A DNA stretch of 63,816 bases from Acidobacteriaceae bacterium (GCA_003156805.1 PMHV01000029.1:236-64051), one strand, 5' to 3'. Positions 24,289 through 33,413 are shown, counted from the first letter of the stretch. Made by a program: numbers and translations. The notes: generated from the sequence alone by a model not told the origin.

Positions 24289-24464
24289 GACCTCGGACGT
24301 CCGACCTCGGACCTCGGACTTCGGACTTCGGACCTCGGACTTCGGACCTCGGACCCAACACCTCGGACCGCAAACCTCACACTTCAGTCAGACCTCACCT
24401 TCACGCCGCGCAGTTCGGCGGAGGTCCGAAGTCTGAGGTCCAAGGTCTGAGGTCGAAGGTCCGG
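24289..24464. repeat. GGACCTC/GGACTTC repeat cluster with opposing arm, between convergent genes
   Basis: About ten short units of 9-10 bp (CCTCGGAC, TTCGGAC) follow the lipoprotein stop. Beyond a 40-bp spacer, the complement (GGTCCGAAGTCTGAGGTCC and further units) runs up to the stop of the LptFG gene. The RNA would form a very long stem. A short version of the same motif lies inside mazG. Confidence 0.8.
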
Positions 24465-24468
24465 GTTC

Positions 24469-26838
24469 TTAAGTGGGAACTTTCAGGATCAAGTAGCCGC
24501 CTACCAGGCAGAAGATCAAATCGGGCGACCATGCGGCTAATGCCGGCGGCAATTGACTCAGGTCGCCCATAGCTTCAAACAGCCGCGAGACCACGGTATA
24601 GACAACCGCAACTCCTACCGCGACGGCGATTCCGGTGATCGCTCCTTTTTTCCCCGCCGAAAGAGCGAAGGGGATGGCAAGTACGGCCATGATCAGGGTA
24701 ACCAGCGGATAAGAAAGTTTCCTCTGCAGCTGCACGCGCAGGCGCACCACGTCGAAGCCGCTCTGCTGCAGGTCGCGGATGTAGCGGCGCAGCTCCTCAT
24801 AGTTCATCTCGGAGTATTGTTTTACTTCTTTCTTGAAATATGAGGGCGCCTCGCTGAGTTCGGGAAAGGTGGAAACGTCGAAGGTGCGGTAGTCGGCGAT
24901 GGCGGGCCCGCGCAGGGAGCGCTGCCAGCCTTGTTCGTAAACCCAGCGATTGAGGTTGTCGGCCCAGTGGGCGCGCTCGGCGTGGGTGCGGCGCGCGATG
25001 GTGAAGTTGGCGGGGTCGATCTGAAAGACGGTGAGGTTGGCGAACTGATCGCGATCGGGATCGAAGAACTGGTAGTAGTAAATGTCGTGGTTCTGGCCGA
25101 AGATCCAGCGCCGGTCGGGGCGCAGGTAGGTTTGCGGAGGTTTGCCCTTGATCTGATTATGGAGCGCTTCCTGGCGTTTGTTGGTGTGCGGCAGGTAGAA
25201 CTGGTCGGCGAAAAACAGTCCCGCGGCCAGCACCGCCGCCGCCGCCACCACCGGGGTGACGATGCGGTAGATGCTGACGCCGGTGGCCTTGATCGCCGTG
25301 ATCTCGTTGGAGCGGGTCATCAGGCCGAAGGTGATCAGCACCGCCAGCAGCATGATGAGCGGCGCGACGTTGTACAGCAGATAGGGCGCCACGTTGACCA
25401 GATATTCGGCGACTACGATGGCGGGGGTCTGGTTGCGAAGAATATCTCCCAGCAATTCGAAGAGCGTGAAGACCAGCAGCAGCACCAGGAAGCTGGCCAC
25501 GATCATGCCCAGGTGGATAAAAAAGTCGCGCAACACGTAATCGTCGAGCAGGGTGGGAAAACTTGCGCTGAAGACGCGGCGGCGCGTGGAAGCCCGTTCG
25601 AAGGCGCTGTCGCGGCGCCCGCGGCCGAGCGGCCACACGAAACCGTTTGGTCCCTTTCCATTTTGCGCCTTGTCGTTTTGCGCTAGGGCATTTTCACCCC
25701 GGGCTCGCTTCCAGGGCAACCGGAACCAGCCCAGTTCAATGGGACGGCGCTCGGCTTGCCACAGCAGGAATAACCCTCCGGCAAAAAAGACCAAGTTTGC
25801 CAGCCAGGCTCCGAGGGCGGGCGGGAGTTTGCCTTGCCGCGCCAGCGAAACTCCGAGCACGGAGACGAAGTAATAAACGAAAACCAGAACGATGGTGAGA
25901 ACAAATCCGCCGGACTTGCCGCTCTTTTTCGACGACAGACCCAGGGGAATGCCCACCATGGCCAGTACCAGGCAGGCCGTGGGTAGAGCGAAGCGCCGGT
26001 GAAACTCGATCATGTACCAGCGAGCGGAGACGGGATCGACGCGCTGGGCCTCGCTGCGCAGCGCGCGCGTGCTGAGCACTCCGATGGGGACGGATTCTTC
26101 CGTCTTGCTCTCGCTGGAGGCGAGTTCGATGGGAATGTCGGTTTGCTGGAACGTGGAAATCCGATAGTCGTCCGGATTCTTGGGATCGGTTTCGTGCGTA
26201 GATCCGCTGGTCAAGTGCAAGTGCAGACGATCCTGACCCTCCGCCACCAAAATCCCTTCGCGGGCGAGCGTGATGTTGGGGTTGGCAGGGTCGGAAATGT
26301 CGGCGAGGAACACGCCCTTCCACAACGCCGCACCCTGCGAGCTGTGCACGTCTTGCACGTAGAGCACGAGCTTGGGAAATCCTTCGTAAAAGACGCGAGG
26401 CTGCACTTCGAACGAAACCTGCGAACCTTTGAGCTGATCTTCGAGCCGTGTCAGCGACGCCTGCGACCACGGCGCCAGATAGAGGCCGTTGAACAAAGCG
26501 AACAGCCACGCGGCCACCACAAAAATCGAGACGATGCGCAGAAAGGTCCAGACGCCCATGCCGCTGGCGCGCATGGCTGTGATTTCGCTATCGGCGGCGA
26601 GGCGGCTGAGCCCGATGAGAATGCCCACCAGCACGCTCATGGGGATGGTGTAGGTGAGGGCGAGCGGGACGGTGTAAAGAAAAATTTCGGCGACGCTCGG
26701 CAGTGGAGCGCTGGCCCGCACCACCAGTTCGAGGATGCGGCCAAGGTCGCGAGTGAACAACACGAACGTGAAGATCGCCGCGCCGATGACGGCGTGCGAG
26801 GCCACTTCGCGGAGGATGTAACGAGTGAGGATCCGCAT
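24469..26838 (-). CDS. lptF: Fused LptF-LptG lipopolysaccharide export permease
   Basis: LptF and LptG are the two YjgP/YjgQ permeases of the LptB2FG ABC extractor, which pulls LPS out of the inner membrane for transport to the outer membrane. They are normally separate 350-400 residue proteins. Here a 789-residue frame holds both: the N half (residues 1-365, RILTRYILREV start, DSEITAMRASGM coupling helix) and the C half (about 430-789, LLDDYVLRDF start, SNEITAIKATGVSIYR), joined by a 60-residue hydrophilic linker rich in Gln/Asn/Lys. Each half has the N- and C-terminal helices flanking a periplasmic domain. No lptB is adjacent. Confidence 0.9.
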   Translation of the reverse strand: MRILTRYILREVASHAVIGAAIFTFVLFTRDLGRILELVVRASAPLPSVAEIFLYTVPLALTYTIPMSVLVGILIGLSRLAADSEITAMRASGMGVWTFLRIVSIFVVAAWLFALFNGLYLAPWSQASLTRLEDQLKGSQVSFEVQPRVFYEGFPKLVLYVQDVHSSQGAALWKGVFLADISDPANPNITLAREGILVAEGQDRLHLHLTSGSTHETDPKNPDDYRISTFQQTDIPIELASSESKTEESVPIGVLSTRALRSEAQRVDPVSARWYMIEFHRRFALPTACLVLAMVGIPLGLSSKKSGKSGGFVLTIVLVFVYYFVSVLGVSLARQGKLPPALGAWLANLVFFAGGLFLLWQAERRPIELGWFRLPWKRARGENALAQNDKAQNGKGPNGFVWPLGRGRRDSAFERASTRRRVFSASFPTLLDDYVLRDFFIHLGMIVASFLVLLLVFTLFELLGDILRNQTPAIVVAEYLVNVAPYLLYNVAPLIMLLAVLITFGLMTRSNEITAIKATGVSIYRIVTPVVAAAAVLAAGLFFADQFYLPHTNKRQEALHNQIKGKPPQTYLRPDRRWIFGQNHDIYYYQFFDPDRDQFANLTVFQIDPANFTIARRTHAERAHWADNLNRWVYEQGWQRSLRGPAIADYRTFDVSTFPELSEAPSYFKKEVKQYSEMNYEELRRYIRDLQQSGFDVVRLRVQLQRKLSYPLVTLIMAVLAIPFALSAGKKGAITGIAVAVGVAVVYTVVSRLFEAMGDLSQLPPALAAWSPDLIFCLVGGYLILKVPT

Positions 26839-26896
26839 GGAAACGCGCTTGAAGGCAGCATAGCATGGAGAGCAGTTGCCAGTTGCCAGTTGCCAG

Positions 26897-27079
26897 TTAA
26901 CCGATCTTCACCAGCACATCGGCCGGCGTCCATTCCGGCAAGATTTTCTTGTTCACTCGAATAGATACCTCGTGCCATCCAGAACATTTTCCACAACCGG
27001 ATTGTGACATCCGACCTTGTCCCCGCCATCGCACTTGCGCGATCATGGTCGAGGCCGCGACGCTGCGCACATCGCGCAT
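26897..27079 (-). CDS. Possible small protein with CxxC, 60 residues
   Basis: The frame encodes SGCGKCSGWHEVSIRVNKK and ends in a run of short direct repeats (GTTGCCA x3) that provides the stop. The CxxC and a downstream KILPEWTPADVLVKIG are compatible with a metal-binding mini-protein, but no site or homology is visible. The remainder of the 450-nt gap between the LptFG and glgB genes holds only the second copy of a dispersed repeat. Confidence 0.3.
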   Translation of the reverse strand: MRDVRSVAASTMIAQVRWRGQGRMSQSGCGKCSGWHEVSIRVNKKILPEWTPADVLVKIG

Positions 27080-27084
27080 CGCGT

Positions 27085-27205
27085 CGTCGCAAGTTCTTTG
27101 CTTTCAAGGTTTTGATACGTAAGTTCTTTAGACCTTCGGATTTGCGGGGAATTTCCAGCTAACTTGATGATTCTAAAGATTATGCAAAAAGGGGGAGGGG
27201 GCTAC
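27085..27205 (-). repeat. Dispersed repeat, copy 2, opposite strand
   Basis: Read on the minus strand, a C-rich block is followed by TTTAGAATCATCAAGTTAGC, then GGAAATT, GCAAATC and TAAAGAACTTACG. The order of modules matches copy 1 at 17358-17471, with a clear TAGAATCAT core and a terminal AAAGAACTTA. Confidence 0.6.
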
Positions 27206-27288
27206 CCGTTGCACACGAAGCGGTGCAGGCTCTTGCCACCGCCCGCCTCGCTGGGAATTTATTTTCGCGGTGCACAGCCCGAGCTGGC

Positions 27289-29211
27289 TTATCCGGCTTT
27301 CAGAAACAGCGCTCCCAGCGGCGGCAAAGTGAGTTTCAGCGAGTGGGGACGGCCGTGTGCGGGTTCCGCTTCCGCCTGAACTCCGCCGAGGTTGCCCATG
27401 CCGGAACCGCCGTAGTCGGGGGCGTCGCTGTTCAAGAGTTCGCGCCAGAAGCCACCGTGGGGAACGCCTACGCGATAACCGAGGCGGGGAATCGGGGTGA
27501 AGTTGAAAACTGCGAGCACGGTTTCATGCGCCGACTCGCTCTTGCGCAGCAGAGAGATTGTGCTGCTGGCCGTGTCATTGCAATCGACCCAGTCAAAGCC
27601 TGCGGGATTGTTATCGAGCAAGTGCATGGCGGGCTCGTTCCGGTACATGCGGTTCAACTGGCTCACCCAGGACAGCAGCCCGCGGTGGTGCGGATACTCG
27701 AGCACATTCCACTCCAGGCCGGAATCGTGCGCCCATTCGCGAACCTGGCCGAACTCATCGCCCATGAACATCAGCTTCTTTCCCGGCTGGGCAAACATGT
27801 AAGCGAACAGCAGGCGCAGGTTGGCGAAGCGCTGCCACTCGTCGCCGGGCATCTTGCCGATCAGCGATCCCTTGCCGTGGACCACTTCATCGTGCGAGAG
27901 CGGCAATACAAAGTTTTCGTGCCAAGAATACAACATGCGGAAGGTGAGCTGGTTGTGGTGAAACTTGCGGTGAATGGGATCGTGCTGGAAATATTGCAGC
28001 GTGTCGTGCATCCATCCCATATCCCACTTCAAGCCGAAGCCCAGGCCGCCCAGGTATACGGGACGCGAAACCATGGGCCAGGAAGTGGATTCTTCGGCGG
28101 TGGTTTGAATCGCGGGCTGCTCTTTATAAACTTCCTGATTGAAGCGGCGGAGGAATTCAATGGCTTCCAGATTTTCGCGTCCGCCGAATTTATTGGGAAT
28201 CCACTCGCCCTGCTTGCGCGAATAATCGAGATAGAGCATGGAAGCGACCGCGTCTACGCGCAGTCCGTCGATGTGATACTTGTCGAGCCAGAACATGGCG
28301 CTCGACATAAGAAAGCTGCGGACTTCGTTGCGGCCGTAATTGAAGATGAGCGTCTTCCAGTCGGGATGGAATCCCTGTCGCGAATCGGCGTGTTCGTAGA
28401 GGTGCGTGCCGTCGAAGTAAGCGAGGCCGTGCGCGTCGGTAGGGAAGTGGGAAGGAACCCAGTCGAGGATTACTGCGATGCCGTGCTGGTGCAGGTAATC
28501 CACCAGGTACATGAAATCCTGCGGCGTGCCGTAGCGCGAAGTGGGGGCGAAATATCCGGTGGTTTGGTAGCCCCAGGAACCGTAGAAGGGATGCTCCATC
28601 ACGGGCAGGAATTCGACGTGGGTGAATCCGGTTTGTCCAACATATTCGGCCAGGCGCGGCGCCATCTCGCGATAGGTCAGCGGGCGGTTCTGTTCTTCGG
28701 GCACGCGCATCCACGAGCCGATGTGAACTTCGTAAATAGCTTGCGGGGCGCGCAGGGAATTGTGGGCGGCGCGCTTCTCCATCCATTCGTGGTCGCCCCA
28801 CTCGTAGTCGAGATCCCACACGACTGAGGCGGTGCGCGGAGGTTTCTCATGCAGCAGGCCGATGGGATCGGCTTTGTCGACGCGGTAACTGTGGCGCCGC
28901 GATTCGATGTGAAATTTATACAACGCGCCCTGAGTGACGCCGGGAATAAAGCCTTCCCAAATGCCGGATGCGCCGCGGCGCTCGAGTTGGTGAGAGTTCG
29001 GGTTCCAGCCGTTGAAGCTGCCGATCACCGAGACCTGCTGGGCATTGGGCGCCCACACGCCGAAGATCGCGCCGGACTGGCCGTCGCGCGAAACCAGATG
29101 CGCGCCCAGTTTGTCGTAAATGCGGTAGTGGCTGCCCTCGTTGAAGAGGTAGAAATCCTGATCGGTCAACAGAGTCAGGCCGGAAGCGGCGGGCGTGGTG
29201 GTCTCTGCCAT
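27289..29211 (-). CDS. glgB: 1,4-alpha-glucan branching enzyme
   Basis: The enzyme makes alpha-1,6 branches in glycogen. The 640-residue protein has an N-terminal CBM48 domain (GAIFGVWAPNAQQVSVIGSFNGWN), a GH13 barrel with GLRVDAVASMLYLDYSR (nucleophile Asp), AEESTSWP (acid/base Glu) and LPLSHDEVVHGKGSL (third Asp), and a C-terminal beta domain. The start was set at the ATG of MAETTTPAAS; upstream in-frame sequence is not protein-like. It is divergent from the VapBC pair and shares a region with the GH57 gene, suggesting storage-glucan metabolism. Confidence 0.94.
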   Translation of the reverse strand: MAETTTPAASGLTLLTDQDFYLFNEGSHYRIYDKLGAHLVSRDGQSGAIFGVWAPNAQQVSVIGSFNGWNPNSHQLERRGASGIWEGFIPGVTQGALYKFHIESRRHSYRVDKADPIGLLHEKPPRTASVVWDLDYEWGDHEWMEKRAAHNSLRAPQAIYEVHIGSWMRVPEEQNRPLTYREMAPRLAEYVGQTGFTHVEFLPVMEHPFYGSWGYQTTGYFAPTSRYGTPQDFMYLVDYLHQHGIAVILDWVPSHFPTDAHGLAYFDGTHLYEHADSRQGFHPDWKTLIFNYGRNEVRSFLMSSAMFWLDKYHIDGLRVDAVASMLYLDYSRKQGEWIPNKFGGRENLEAIEFLRRFNQEVYKEQPAIQTTAEESTSWPMVSRPVYLGGLGFGLKWDMGWMHDTLQYFQHDPIHRKFHHNQLTFRMLYSWHENFVLPLSHDEVVHGKGSLIGKMPGDEWQRFANLRLLFAYMFAQPGKKLMFMGDEFGQVREWAHDSGLEWNVLEYPHHRGLLSWVSQLNRMYRNEPAMHLLDNNPAGFDWVDCNDTASSTISLLRKSESAHETVLAVFNFTPIPRLGYRVGVPHGGFWRELLNSDAPDYGGSGMGNLGGVQAEAEPAHGRPHSLKLTLPPLGALFLKAG

Positions 29212-29337
29212 CTTCGGAGTTTCTAGTGTACCGGAAGTAGGCCAGGGTCGCGATATACCGCAGGCGAAAGTTAGCGCTGGGGCGTCCGCGTTGGTCGCGT
29301 CGGGCGGATCAGGATGAATGCCGGCCCTTAACGAAGC

Positions 29338-29368
29338 GATGTACATAAAATGAGATAATATGTACATC
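29338..29368 (+). promoter_or_regulatory. Palindromic operator and promoter of the VapBC-like pair
   Basis: A perfect 9-bp inverted repeat GATGTACAT (29338-29346) and ATGTACATC (29360-29368) flanks a -10-like GATAAT (29354-29359). Antitoxin-toxin complexes of this class usually bind palindromes at their own promoter, so autoregulation is inferred. Confidence 0.6.
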
Positions 29369-29401
29369 CGTGATATGCTAACAAACGGAAAGGTGAATGC
29401 C

Positions 29402-29629
29402 GTGGCTACTGCCAGAAACCGGACTCACAAACACCTTCAGCTGGATGCCGTAAAAATAAAGCGCGCCCAGAAGATCCTGCAGGCCAAGACGGAGACGGAG
29501 ACCATCGAACGGGCTTTGGACCTGGCGATTGCCGAACACGAGAAGAACCGGCTGGTCGCGGAAGCCAATGAGCGCTTCCTCAGGAGCGGCGTTGAGATCA
29601 AGGATTTATACGGCTCTCTGGGTGGTTAG
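29402..29629 (+). CDS. Antitoxin of a VapBC-like toxin-antitoxin pair
   Basis: The 75-residue protein is short, basic at the start and helical (HLQLDAVKIKRAQKILQAK, TETIERALDLAIAEHEKNR), the pattern of a ribbon-helix-helix antitoxin. The C-terminal tail (VEIKDLYGSLGG) would bind the toxin. The start GTG was chosen because it has an AAGG box 8 nt upstream and lies about 35 nt past the predicted promoter; the upstream in-frame ATG at 29360 would sit inside the operator. The toxin ATG follows the stop directly. Confidence 0.7.
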   Translation: MATARNRTHKHLQLDAVKIKRAQKILQAKTETETIERALDLAIAEHEKNRLVAEANERFLRSGVEIKDLYGSLGG

Positions 29630-30058
29630 ATGCAGCCTACCCTGTTCGACTCTTCCATCTACATTTCTGCATTGCGGCGGGGACACGAGGCGGCGCTTGC
29701 GCTTCGGCGGATGGCTGTGGATGCTCCGCTTTGGCTGAGCGCGGTCGTGCTGGAAGAACTCTATGCCGGCGCAAGCAATCGCGACCGTCACGTTGTCGAG
29801 CGGTTGGAGCGGGATTTTGACAAGGCAAAGCGCGTCCTCGTACCCAATCTCGCCGACTGGACCCAGGCCGGCCGGGCGCTGGCTCACCTCGCCGCTAGAT
29901 ACGGCTACGAACGGATAGGGCGAGGACGATTGACCAACGACGCATTGATTGCCACTAGCGCGGGGAGGCTTGGCATCCGCGTAATCACGGCCAACGCACG
30001 GGACTTTGCCAGGCTCGCCGAATTCGGCAACTTCCAGTGGCAGATGACAGCCCTCTGA
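29630..30058 (+). CDS. VapC-like PIN-domain toxin
   Basis: The 142-residue PIN-domain protein is a predicted metal-dependent ribonuclease. Conserved acidic residues are Asp7 (TLFDSSIY), Glu42/43 (LEELYAG), Asp104 (LTNDALIA) and Asp125 (ANARDF). VapC toxins cut tRNA or rRNA to halt growth. It starts on the base after the antitoxin stop. Neighbouring genes are storage-glucan enzymes; the pair is likely an independent accessory module. Confidence 0.88.
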   Translation: MQPTLFDSSIYISALRRGHEAALALRRMAVDAPLWLSAVVLEELYAGASNRDRHVVERLERDFDKAKRVLVPNLADWTQAGRALAHLAARYGYERIGRGRLTNDALIATSAGRLGIRVITANARDFARLAEFGNFQWQMTAL

Positions 30059-30158
30059 TGGAGCCGTCCACTTCATCTGCATCCCGGTATCTCATGCGCT
30101 AAGCCTTTCGTGCCATCGAGTGCAGCTCGAATCCTCATGCTAGACTGGCGGTTCCGCC

Positions 30159-32435
30159 ATGCCTGCCCTGCGTCTGATTCTCCTTTGGCATCAGCACCAG
30201 CCGTTCTACAAGGATCTGGTGACGAGCGAATATCGCCTGCCGTGGGTGCGCCTGCACGCGCTCAAGGATTACTACGGCATGGTGAAACTCCTGGATGAGT
30301 TTCCCAATGTTCACCAGAATTTCAACCTGGTACCGTCGCTGATCACGCAGATTCAGGATTACGTGGCGGGTACGGCGCATGATCCGTTTCTCAGGGTGGC
30401 GGCAAAGCCGGCGACAGACCTCACTTTGCAGGAGCGGCAGTTTGCTCTGCAGTATCTGTTTCAGGCCAATCCTGTGAACTTGATCGGCCGCTATCCGCGC
30501 TACCGCGAGCTGTGGGAGCGGTTTGGCGAACATGGAAATTCAGCGGAGCGCGCTGAGAAATATTTTCATCCGGAGCACTTCACCGACTTGCAGGTGCTGT
30601 CGCAGATTGCGTGGTTCGACGAGTTCTTTCTGGAAGATAAGGAGATCGCGGCGCTGATCAAGAAGGAGCGCAACTACTCGCTCGAAGATCAGCGTTTTGT
30701 GATTGCGCGCGAGAAGGAATTATTAGGCAAAGTTCTGCCGGCCTATGCCGACGCCGCGAAGAAAGGATCGGTGGAGATTTCGGCGACGCCGTTCTATCAC
30801 CCGATTCTCCCGCTGATTTGCGACACCAACGCCGGAGCGGCATCGTCGCCCGGTCTGCCGTTGCCGCAGAACCGCTTTCGTCATCCCGAGGACGCGCGTG
30901 AGCAACTGACCCGCGCACTCGATCTTCACCAGCAGGTTTTCGGCGTGCGTCCGAAAGGCGTGTGGCCTTCGGAAGGCAGCGTGTCGGAAGAAGCGCTGGC
31001 GATCGCGCACAGCCTTAGCGTTGAATGGATGGCCACAGACGAAGGAGTGCTGGGGCGCAGTACCGGGCTGTTTTTTGCGCGGGACGGGAATGGGCGTCTG
31101 CCGGCACATCTTGCCGAACGGCTTTACAACATTCACCGCTACGAAAACGGCGGCAGCGCGATGCACATGGTGTTTCGCGATCACACACTCTCGGACTTGA
31201 TCGGCTTTGTTTATTCGGGTATGCCGCCGGGAGAAGCTGCCCAGCACTTGCTGCGCAACATCCAGGAGGCTGCGCAGCCAGTACTGGCGCAAGGCCGCGA
31301 CGCAGTGGTTTCGGTGATTCTCGATGGCGAAAATGCCTGGGAATATTACCCGAAATCGGGCCGCGAGTTTCTGCGGCGCTTCTACGATGCGCTGCAGCGC
31401 GCGCCGGGCCTGGAGGCGGTAACGGTCTCGGAAGCCATTGCGCGTCACCGCAACTTTGGCAGTCTCACGTCGCTGGTTCCGGGCTCGTGGATCAACGCGA
31501 ATTTCAACGTGTGGATCGGCGCGCCGGAAGACAACCGCGCCTGGGATTATCTTTACCAGGCCCGGGAATTCTATGCGCAGAATGCGGCGCGGGCTAGCGA
31601 GGCACAGCGCAAGCTGGCTTTCGAGGAACTCCTGATCGCCGAAGGCAGCGATTGGAATTGGTGGTACGGGCCAGAACATCACTCGGCCAATGACCGCGAC
31701 TTCGACGAGCTTTACCGGACACATCTATCGAACGTGTATCAGGCGCTAGGAGCGGCTCCGCCGGACGCTCTGTCTCAACCCATTACGGGCGGCGAAGTTC
31801 GGCCAGCCTTTGTGCCGCAGACCGCGTATATCCACCCGCGAATTACCGGGGACAAGATCCGCTACTTTGAATGGATGGGCGCGGCCAGCTTTTCCTCGAA
31901 TCAGAGGGCCGGCGCAATGCACGGTAAGCAGTTTCTGCTCGATTCCGTCTACGCCGGGATTGACGCCACTTTTGTCTATGGGCGCCTGGATTTCGCCGGG
32001 AGTGTGCCGGACGCGGACTTTGAATTGGTGGTGAACCTGGAGTCATGGGCCAGTGGAGAAGCGCGTCCGCGACGGGCTTTGCGGCTTCGCGCCAGGGTGC
32101 AAGAACGTAAGCTGACGGAGTGGAAAGTCGAAGGCCCTGTGGAAGAAACGGTATCAGCGGCGGCACGCAAAGCGGAGGAAACGGCCGAGGTTGCCTTGCT
32201 GCGCAATTTTGAGTTTCGCTTGCCGTTGGCCTGGCTATTGGCGCTGCCTGGCCAGGGCGCTGGAAACGCCGGCAGCGGCGACGGCAAAGCGGGGGCGTCG
32301 CCGGTGGCCGCCAGCAGCAAGCTACGCCTGCGCTTCAGCCTTTGGCAGAACCGTTTGCCGATGGATGCGCTGCCGGTGGAGGGCTGGATCGAACTAGAGT
32401 TGTTGAGCGAATGGGATTTCGACGCGGGACTTTGA
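30159..32435 (+). CDS. Glycoside hydrolase family 57 protein
   Basis: The 758-residue cytosolic protein is a GH57 alpha-glucan hydrolase or transferase. It starts with LILLWHQHQPFY (conserved His-Gln-His). The nucleophile region GVWPSEGSVSEEAL is near residue 270, MATDEGVLG follows, and the acid/base region VILDGENAWEYY is near residue 390. The long C-terminal part contains beta-sandwich modules as in amylopullulanase-type and alpha-amylase-type members. It lies near glgB and likely acts on glycogen or maltodextrins. Confidence 0.9.
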   Translation: MPALRLILLWHQHQPFYKDLVTSEYRLPWVRLHALKDYYGMVKLLDEFPNVHQNFNLVPSLITQIQDYVAGTAHDPFLRVAAKPATDLTLQERQFALQYLFQANPVNLIGRYPRYRELWERFGEHGNSAERAEKYFHPEHFTDLQVLSQIAWFDEFFLEDKEIAALIKKERNYSLEDQRFVIAREKELLGKVLPAYADAAKKGSVEISATPFYHPILPLICDTNAGAASSPGLPLPQNRFRHPEDAREQLTRALDLHQQVFGVRPKGVWPSEGSVSEEALAIAHSLSVEWMATDEGVLGRSTGLFFARDGNGRLPAHLAERLYNIHRYENGGSAMHMVFRDHTLSDLIGFVYSGMPPGEAAQHLLRNIQEAAQPVLAQGRDAVVSVILDGENAWEYYPKSGREFLRRFYDALQRAPGLEAVTVSEAIARHRNFGSLTSLVPGSWINANFNVWIGAPEDNRAWDYLYQAREFYAQNAARASEAQRKLAFEELLIAEGSDWNWWYGPEHHSANDRDFDELYRTHLSNVYQALGAAPPDALSQPITGGEVRPAFVPQTAYIHPRITGDKIRYFEWMGAASFSSNQRAGAMHGKQFLLDSVYAGIDATFVYGRLDFAGSVPDADFELVVNLESWASGEARPRRALRLRARVQERKLTEWKVEGPVEETVSAAARKAEETAEVALLRNFEFRLPLAWLLALPGQGAGNAGSGDGKAGASPVAASSKLRLRFSLWQNRLPMDALPVEGWIELELLSEWDFDAGL

Positions 32436-32719
32436 GCACACAGACGCACGGCGGTGAGAAAATTATCGAGTCCTCGGAATGTTCTGGCGAACTCGCGATC
32501 ACGGAACCGCTAACTTTACTTCATGCTCCTCGAATCTATCTCGAATCCATGAAGGGCACGCTCGAATCTACTGTAGATACAAGCGGGCCTCGAGCGCCGA
32601 AGGCGGCGAAATGGCGTGTGGATACCCGATGCAAGCCAACATTTTAGGATCGCAACGCATCTTTGCAGTCGCTCGTTACGGAATCGTTCAAATGATTTAG
32701 ATGCAGGAAAGGAACCATC

Positions 32720-33340
32720 ATGTCGAAGAAGAAGACTTTCAACTCTCAGGGGCGGGTGAGCGCGCAGCCCCGGCTCCACCAGCGCGCGGCGGAGATTCAG
32801 GCATACGGCACAGTTTCGCATATGCTGCCACTCGACCTCGAAGAGCCAGTGCGTCTGGAAATGACCGAGCAACTCAACCTGCTGTTAGCCGACACCATCA
32901 CTCTGCGCGATCTCTACAAGAAATCGCACTGGCAAGTTGCAGGGCCAACTTTTTATCAGTTGCATTTGCTGTTCGATAAGCATTTCGGCGAGCAATCAGA
33001 GATCGTCGACACCATTGCGGAACGCATTCAACTGCTGGGCGGAGTATCACTGGCCATGGCGGCCGATGTGGCCGAAACCACGCGTATTGAGCGTCCGCCA
33101 CGGGGCAGGGAAGAAGTTCCGGTTCAGATCTCGCGCCTGCTGGACGCTCACCAGATCATCATCGGCCATTGCCGTGAGCTCGCCAAGCGTGCCGACGATC
33201 TAGGGGACGACGGAACTAACGATCTGGTGGTAAGCGATGTGCTGCGTGCGAATGAACTGCAGGCGTGGTTTCTCAGCGAGCATTTGGTCGACGCGCCTCT
33301 TGTGCGCGCTAAAGACTCCGGTCTGAAAAACGTCAGCTAA
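32720..33340 (+). CDS. dps: Dps-family ferritin-like DNA-protection protein
   Basis: The Dps family forms 12-mers that oxidise and store iron and coat DNA under stress. The 206-residue four-helix-bundle protein has the ferroxidase helix KKSHWQVAGPTFYQLHLLFD with the conserved His and downstream FGEQSEIVDTIAERI. An N-terminal tail rich in Lys, Arg and His could bind DNA. The ATG has AGGAAAGGA upstream. A 284-nt region without a gene precedes it; I saw no signal there. Confidence 0.9.
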   Translation: MSKKKTFNSQGRVSAQPRLHQRAAEIQAYGTVSHMLPLDLEEPVRLEMTEQLNLLLADTITLRDLYKKSHWQVAGPTFYQLHLLFDKHFGEQSEIVDTIAERIQLLGGVSLAMAADVAETTRIERPPRGREEVPVQISRLLDAHQIIIGHCRELAKRADDLGDDGTNDLVVSDVLRANELQAWFLSEHLVDAPLVRAKDSGLKNVS

Positions 33341-33413
33341 GGAGAACATGCCATGCGAGCAGGCTTCCGTGAGGGAGCCTGTTCTGTGAATTGAGTTGCT
33401 TTCGCGAAGCTCA

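Noticed and set aside
24289-24464. Possible CRISPR array
   Set aside because: Units are 9-10 bp without unique spacers of 25-40 bp, and the two sides are inverted rather than direct.
25999-26964. 321-codon open frame on the plus strand opposite the LptFG gene
   Set aside because: Antisense shadow of a well-supported membrane protein; rich in His/Gln/Arg as expected for such shadows.
27223-28827. Long open frame of 534 codons on the plus strand opposite glgB
   Set aside because: It is the high-GC antisense shadow of glgB. It has no ribosome-binding site, no recognisable domain, and glgB has full catalytic motifs.
29360-29401. ATG at 29360 as start of the antitoxin
   Set aside because: It lies inside the palindromic operator and on top of the predicted transcription start, and has no ribosome-binding site; the GTG at 29402 has an AAGG box.
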